From assembly GCF_022230925.1 (NCBI RefSeq), contig NZ_JAKKFH010000061.1, forward strand, positions 1 to 64,000: a DNA stretch of 64,000 bases. The letters run 5' to 3'. The notes below the pieces were generated by a model. That model saw only the letters and a program-made list of their open reading frames with translations. It was not told the origin of the DNA and did not search any database. The stretch is from Micromonospora alfalfae (GTDB taxonomy: Bacteria > Actinomycetota > Actinomycetes > Mycobacteriales > Micromonosporaceae). Shown here piece after piece: positions 60,243-64,000 of this stretch; within the stretch, counting starts at the first letter, position 1; every line of letters starts with the position of its first letter. The position numbers and the translations under genes were made by a program.

Positions 60243-61207
60243 GAGGAGTCCTTCATGGTCAGGTGGATAGCGGTGGCGAGCTGGGCCCGGCCGGGCTGGA
60301 CGGCCCGGTCCAGTGCCGGGGCGAACGGCAGCACCGCCCCGTCCGGGCGGGTGACCCGGCGCGGCGGGGCGAGCAGCCGGACCCGCTCCACCACGCTCGC
60401 GATGATCTCGGCGGCCATCCCGCAGGAACGGTTGCCGTCGTCGAGCACCACGAGGCGTCCGGTGCGGGCCACCGACTCGGCGAGACCGTCGATGTCGAAC
60501 GGGTACAGGGTCCGCGGGTCGAAGACCTCCACCGAGACCTGGTCGGCCACCTCCTCGGCGACGGCGAGCGCGTCGTGCACCAGGTGCCCGATCGCAACAA
60601 CAGTCACGTCGTCGCCGAAGCGGTGGATCCGGCCTCTGCCCAGCGGCACCGGCGTCAGGTCGTCGACGTCGGCACGCACGTCCATCGCTCCGGCAGGCGC
60701 GAACACCACCACCGGGTCGTCGTGGCGGATCGCGGTGACCAGCAGCCCGTACGCGTCGGCGGGGGTGGCCGGCACGACGGTGACCACGCCGACGTGGGCG
60801 AAGAGGCTGTACGGGTGGTCGGAGTGCTGCCCGGCCCACCCGGTACGCGAGCCGGAGCCGGGCACCAGGTAGGTGACGGGGACGCTGCACTGCCCGCCGG
60901 TCATCAACGGGAACTTGTGCGCGTGGTTGACGATCTGCTCGAAGACCAGGAACAGCAGCGACGGGATCTGGAACTCGATCACCGGCCGCAGCCCGGCCAG
61001 CGCCGCCCCGGTGGCGAAGCTGGTGAACGCCTGCTCGGACAGGGGGGTGTCGCGGACCCGTTCGGTGCCGAACCGCTTGGCCAGCCCGGTGGTCACCAGC
61101 GACGCCCCGACCTGAACGTCCTCGCCGAGCAGGAACACCGCCTCGTCGCGGGCCAACTCGTCGCCGAGGGCCCGGGTGAGCGCCCGACGGTACGACAGTC
61201 GCGGCAC
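60239..61207 (-). CDS. TPP-dependent dehydrogenase E1 beta-like subunit (no E2/E3 partner)
   Basis: 322 residues. LSYRRALTRALGDELARDEAVFLLGEDVQVGAS, DTPLSEQAFTSFATGAALAGLRPVIEFQIPS, MTGGQCSVPVTYLVPGSGSRTGWAGQHSDHPYSLFAHV and C-terminal EVFDPRTLYPFDIDGLAESVARTGRLVVLDD define an E1-beta/transketolase-C subunit. GTG 61207 was chosen: GGAGG stands 8 nt upstream, whereas the earlier GTG 61216 would overlap that site. Starts 1 bp after the alpha stop. With no lipoyl E2, it may act as a carboligase or simple decarboxylase rather than in a dehydrogenase complex. Confidence 0.9.
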   Translation of the reverse strand: MPRLSYRRALTRALGDELARDEAVFLLGEDVQVGASLVTTGLAKRFGTERVRDTPLSEQAFTSFATGAALAGLRPVIEFQIPSLLFLVFEQIVNHAHKFPLMTGGQCSVPVTYLVPGSGSRTGWAGQHSDHPYSLFAHVGVVTVVPATPADAYGLLVTAIRHDDPVVVFAPAGAMDVRADVDDLTPVPLGRGRIHRFGDDVTVVAIGHLVHDALAVAEEVADQVSVEVFDPRTLYPFDIDGLAESVARTGRLVVLDDGNRSCGMAAEIIASVVERVRLLAPPRRVTRPDGAVLPFAPALDRAVQPGRAQLATAIHLTMKDSS

Positions 61208-61208
61208 C

Positions 61209-62180
61209 TCAACCACCTCCGGCGCGGGCGGTCAGGCCGCTGGCGTACAGATAGGTCAACGCGTCGGCCGGGTCGGGTTCCGGGCTGCTCACCGCGAACC
61301 GCACCGCCGCGTCGAGGGTCGCCTCGACCTCGGCGTCCACTGCGGCGCGGTCGGTGTCGGTGAGGCGTTCACCCTGGATGCGCACCGGGTCCCGGGCCCG
61401 ACCCCGGGTCACCTCGTCGGGTGGCCGGTAGTCGAGGCGTACCGCGTGTTCGAAGGTGTGGTGGACGTCGAAGCGGTAGGTCCGGGCCTCGATCAGCTCG
61501 GGGCCGCCGCCGGCGCGCATCCGGTCGACGGCGGCGGCCGCGGCGACGCGTACCGTCTCGGGGTCCTGACCGTCGACCTGGACGGCCGGGATGTCGAACG
61601 CGGCGGCCCGGCCGGCGATGCTGCCGGCCACCGCACCGGCGACCGGCATGGTGGTGGCGTAGCCGTTGTTCTCGCAGACGAACAGCACCGGCACCCGCCA
61701 GAGCGCGGCCAGGTTGAACGCCTCCAGCAGCATCCCCTCGTTGACCGCGCCGTCGCCGAAGAAACTCACCCCGACGGTGTCGCGGCCCTGGCGACGGTAG
61801 GCCCAGACCGCGCCCGTGATGATCGCCCCGGATGCGCCGACGATCGCGTTGGCGCCGAGCACGCCGATGCTCAGGTCGGCGGCGTGCATGGAACCGCCCC
61901 GACCGGCGTTGAGGCCGGTGACCCGGCCGCACAGCTCGGCGAGCATCCGGGCCGGATCGGCCCCGCGGGCCAGGACGTGGCCGTGCCCGCGGTGGGTGCC
62001 GGCCAGCACGTCGTCGGCGTCCAGCGCGGCGCAGACGCCGGCGGCGATCCCCTCCTGACCGAGGTACGGGTGGACGCCGCCGACGATCTGCCCGCCGTGG
62101 ACCAGCTCCACCGCCCGTTCCTCGAACCGGCGGATCAGCCGGACCGTGCGGTAGAGCCGGACCGGGTCGGCGTCGGTCAC
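61209..62180 (-). CDS. TPP-dependent dehydrogenase E1 alpha-like subunit
   Basis: 323 residues. VRLIRRFEERAVELVHGGQIVGGVHPYLGQEGIAAG, HGHVLARGADPARMLAELCGRVTGLNAGRGGSMH (typical acetoin/pyruvate E1 region) and the TPP motif FGDGAVNEGMLLEAFNLAALWRVPVLFVCENN; the later HHTFEHAVRLDYRPPDEV replaces the usual HS-DD loop. Closest in style to acetoin or pyruvate dehydrogenase E1-alpha, distinct from the bkd alpha at 36.5-37.6 kb. GTG 62180 overlaps the DUF3050 stop by 4 bp. Confidence 0.9.
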   Translation of the reverse strand: MTDADPVRLYRTVRLIRRFEERAVELVHGGQIVGGVHPYLGQEGIAAGVCAALDADDVLAGTHRGHGHVLARGADPARMLAELCGRVTGLNAGRGGSMHAADLSIGVLGANAIVGASGAIITGAVWAYRRQGRDTVGVSFFGDGAVNEGMLLEAFNLAALWRVPVLFVCENNGYATTMPVAGAVAGSIAGRAAAFDIPAVQVDGQDPETVRVAAAAAVDRMRAGGGPELIEARTYRFDVHHTFEHAVRLDYRPPDEVTRGRARDPVRIQGERLTDTDRAAVDAEVEATLDAAVRFAVSSPEPDPADALTYLYASGLTARAGGG

Positions 62181-62968
62181 GCCGGACTCTTGATGGCAGC
62201 GAGGATGTCGTCCCAGAGCCGCGCCCTGGCAGTGAGGGCGGTGTTGACGGTGTCGGCGCACTCCTGCCACCTGGTGTCGTCGTCGCCGCACAGGTCGGCG
62301 AGCATCTGCATGGCCATCGGGGTGTGCTGTTCGCCGTCGACCTCGATGTGCCGTTGCAGGTAGTCGACGAAGGTGTTCAGCCGGTTGCTGACCTCGTTGA
62401 CGGAGACGACCTGGGTGAACATGTCCGGGATGAGGTCCTCCCGGCCGAACGCGAAGGCCGCCGCCTGACAGTGCACCGGGGTGGACTCGATGATCTGCCA
62501 GGTGGTCGCGGCGAACCTCGCCGACGCGGCCGGCACCCCCGCCTCGGCGAGCGCCTCGGTCACCGGCCGGCCGGTGCGCAGCAGGTCGACGAGGGCGTTC
62601 ACCGCTGTGGTGTCCGCGCCGGCCTCAACCATGCCCTGCACGTACAGCTCGAAGTGGCTGATGTAACCGCCGCCCAGCTCGTCACTCTCCTCGACCATCA
62701 CGATGTCGTTGATGAGGCGACGGCTGCCGGTCGGGCCGGTCGGGATCCACGGCACGGTGACGCAGGTCAGTTGCCGTTGCAGCGACTTCAGCAGCGACAT
62801 GAAGTCCCAGACCGCGAAGACGTGGTGCTCCATGAAGGTGACAAGCGCCTCGTGGGTGTCGAGGTTGGCGTAGAGCGGGTGCTTGACAACGGCGTCGCGC
62901 CGCTCGGTCACCGCCCGCTCCAACCGTTCGATGCCCGGGTGCGTCTTACCCCAGTCGTACCGTGACAT
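62177..62968 (-). CDS. DUF3050 protein, haem-oxygenase-like fold (possible di-iron oxidase)
   Basis: 263 residues, all helical. EHHVFAVWDFMSLLKSLQRQLT (E47, H48, H49), IVMVEESDELGGGYISHFELY (E93-E97, H105), PVHCQAAAFAFGRED (H166) and YLQRHIEVDGEQHTPMAMQML (H207, D211, H215) give a His/Glu/Asp set of the kind that binds metal in haem-oxygenase-like di-iron oxidases such as UndA, BesC and FlcE. DUF3050 itself is not functionally assigned to my knowledge. ATG 62968 with GGGAGG; the frame continues upstream inside the oxygenase gene. 1 bp after the oxygenase stop. Confidence 0.85.
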   Translation of the reverse strand: MSRYDWGKTHPGIERLERAVTERRDAVVKHPLYANLDTHEALVTFMEHHVFAVWDFMSLLKSLQRQLTCVTVPWIPTGPTGSRRLINDIVMVEESDELGGGYISHFELYVQGMVEAGADTTAVNALVDLLRTGRPVTEALAEAGVPAASARFAATTWQIIESTPVHCQAAAFAFGREDLIPDMFTQVVSVNEVSNRLNTFVDYLQRHIEVDGEQHTPMAMQMLADLCGDDDTRWQECADTVNTALTARARLWDDILAAIKSPA

Positions 62969-62969
62969 G

Positions 62970-63899
62970 TCAGCCTCCCTGCTGGGCGCGGTGGCGCCAG
63001 ATGACCGGGCAGTAGTCGGGGTCCGCGTAGTCCGGCCGCCCGTCGTGGGTGCGGCGGACCAGCACGTCGTGGTTGTACGCGGCGAGCGTGCCGTCGGAGA
63101 GCGAATACTCCCGCCAGGCGTTGTCGCCGTCCTGCAGGTGCAGCGAGATCGCCTGTCGGGGGCGACCGCTGACGTTGGGGCCACTGCCGTGGTAGGTGCG
63201 GCAGTGGTGGAAGCTCACGTGTCCCTTGGGGATCACCATCGGGATCCTGCGGATCTCCGCGCCGTTGTACGCGGCGTTCTCGGCCAGCATCTCCTCCAGC
63301 TGGCTGCGGTCCCGGTCGGCGAAGTGCCGCACCACTGTGTCGTCGGCGCCGATCTCCTTCCACCGGTGCGAACCGTCGACCATCGTGATGGTGCCCATCT
63401 CCTCCCCGCAGTCGTGGAAGGGGATGAACGCGGTGAGCATCTTCTCCGACGACGAGGACGCCCAGTAGTGCTTGTCGAAGTGCCAGGGAACGATGTTGCT
63501 CGGCTCGCCGGAGATCGGCGGCTTGTAGATGAGCGTGGACTGGAAGACCCGGATCTCGTCGGCCTGTGCGAGCCGGGCGGCGACCGCGCCGAGCAGCGGC
63601 TTGCGCAGGATCGCGCCGAGCCCGTCGTGCTCGTGGTGGACGTAGTCGTTGTGCCGCTGCACCGGCCCCAAGGACGGCTCCCAGTAGGCCAGCTTCGGTG
63701 GGCGTGCCGGCAGCCTGCGGTCCCGCTCCCCGTCGTAGTAGCGCTGCGCGGCAGCGGCGAGGGCGTCCACCTCGTCGTCGGTGAACACCTTTCCCGACAG
63801 GTACCAGCCATGCTCGGCGTAGTGCCGCACGTCGTCGTCGGACGGCAGCAGCGCCCGCTCCTCGGCGGTCAACGTCGGCTCGTACTCCGTCGCGGTCAC
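62970..63899 (-). CDS. Phytanoyl-CoA dioxygenase (PhyH) family Fe(II)/2-oxoglutarate oxygenase
   Basis: 309 residues. Facial triad HFD (H140, D142 in IVPWHFDKHYW) and distal His H237 (CRTYHGSGPN); 2-oxoglutarate-binding Arg in SGRPRQAISLHL (R246/R248). YAEHGWYLSGKVFTDDEVDAL at the N-terminus is typical. Probably hydroxylates, halogen-independently, a small biosynthetic substrate. GTG 63899 with GGAGG 7 nt upstream. First complete gene of the minus-strand operon; upstream gene stop lies 55 bp away. Confidence 0.93.
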   Translation of the reverse strand: MTATEYEPTLTAEERALLPSDDDVRHYAEHGWYLSGKVFTDDEVDALAAAAQRYYDGERDRRLPARPPKLAYWEPSLGPVQRHNDYVHHEHDGLGAILRKPLLGAVAARLAQADEIRVFQSTLIYKPPISGEPSNIVPWHFDKHYWASSSSEKMLTAFIPFHDCGEEMGTITMVDGSHRWKEIGADDTVVRHFADRDRSQLEEMLAENAAYNGAEIRRIPMVIPKGHVSFHHCRTYHGSGPNVSGRPRQAISLHLQDGDNAWREYSLSDGTLAAYNHDVLVRRTHDGRPDYADPDYCPVIWRHRAQQGG

Positions 63900-63954
63900 T
63901 GTGCCTCCTCTGTTCGCGACTGCGGGGCTCGCAAAACCGGCTCACTCCTCACGC

Positions 63955-64000
63955 TCACGCCCCCACCCCCTGTGGTGTGGCCGCCACGGCGGCCAGTTCC
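63955..64000 (-). CDS. 3' end of an upstream gene (partial)
   Basis: The minus frame reads ELAAVAATPQGVGA-stop (TGA at 63957-63955) from the window edge. Codon use fits a real C-terminus, and the strand and spacing make it the likely preceding operon member. Too short to identify. Confidence 0.4.
   Translation of the reverse strand, partial: ELAAVAATPQGVGA

Overview
The window is a very GC-rich stretch of an actinomycete chromosome. Gene content points to Micromonosporaceae, most likely Micromonospora or a close relative: an Lsr2 nucleoid protein, an Asp23/DUF2273/AmaP envelope operon, HspR-type control of lon, a ZTP riboswitch before glyA, a BkdR-type branched-chain 2-oxo acid dehydrogenase locus, many GTG starts and 4-bp ATGA/GTGA gene overlaps. 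This assignment is an inference from gene content and base composition. No rRNA, tRNA, CRISPR array, integrase, transposase or insertion sequence was seen.

Layout. 1-8 kb: PEP-mutase/isocitrate-lyase family enzyme overlapping a short P450, an ArsR regulator, two head-to-head truncated paralogues of a PLL-like beta-propeller protein, a glycine-rich-tail protein, a 2H phosphoesterase, LtrA, and a NarL/DesR-type two-component pair. The pair faces a membrane-protein gene across a double operator. 9-20 kb: DEAD-box helicase, Tat-exported beta-helix protein, DoxX, Lon with a HAIR element, manganese catalase, a divergent kinase/regulator pair, Lsr2 and a secreted Gly/Asn-rich protein. 20-29 kb: Asp23 envelope-stress operon, TerC, DoxX-like protein, FKBP, STAS protein, strictosidine-synthase-like propeller and a lipoprotein L,D-transpeptidase. 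29-44.6 kb: secreted sugar-isomerase-like protein plus a sugar dehydrogenase, a second beta-helix protein, the bkd E1/E2 operon with its divergent Lrp-type regulator, a stand-alone LigD polymerase domain, NAD(P)HX dehydratase, hemerythrin, an SDR and riboswitch-controlled glyA.

45-54 kb looks like a small specialised-metabolism locus. A P450, an alpha/beta hydrolase, a 2-hydroxy-acid oxidase (hydroxymandelate-oxidase family) and an HpgT-like aminotransferase are packed on the minus strand behind a secreted SGNH hydrolase. Divergent to them are an adenylate-forming enzyme and an MFS exporter. Hydroxy acid to keto acid to amino acid chemistry, as in arylglycine biosynthesis, is the natural reading. 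No hydroxymandelate synthase or NRPS is present.

54-58.8 kb holds a membrane-anchored pentapeptide-repeat protein, an APH-fold kinase, a zinc-ribbon membrane protein, a sialidase-like propeller and an SGNH hydrolase whose stop codon lies in an AT-rich inverted repeat.

58.9-64 kb is the most unusual part: a tightly coupled minus-strand operon of a phytanoyl-CoA-type Fe/2-oxoglutarate oxygenase, a DUF3050 protein of the haem-oxygenase-like fold, a two-subunit TPP dehydrogenase E1 with no lipoyl E2 or E3, and an ATP-grasp-like enzyme. A further gene lies upstream, cut by the window edge. I do not recognise this combination as a described pathway; it is the best candidate here for a new biosynthetic system.
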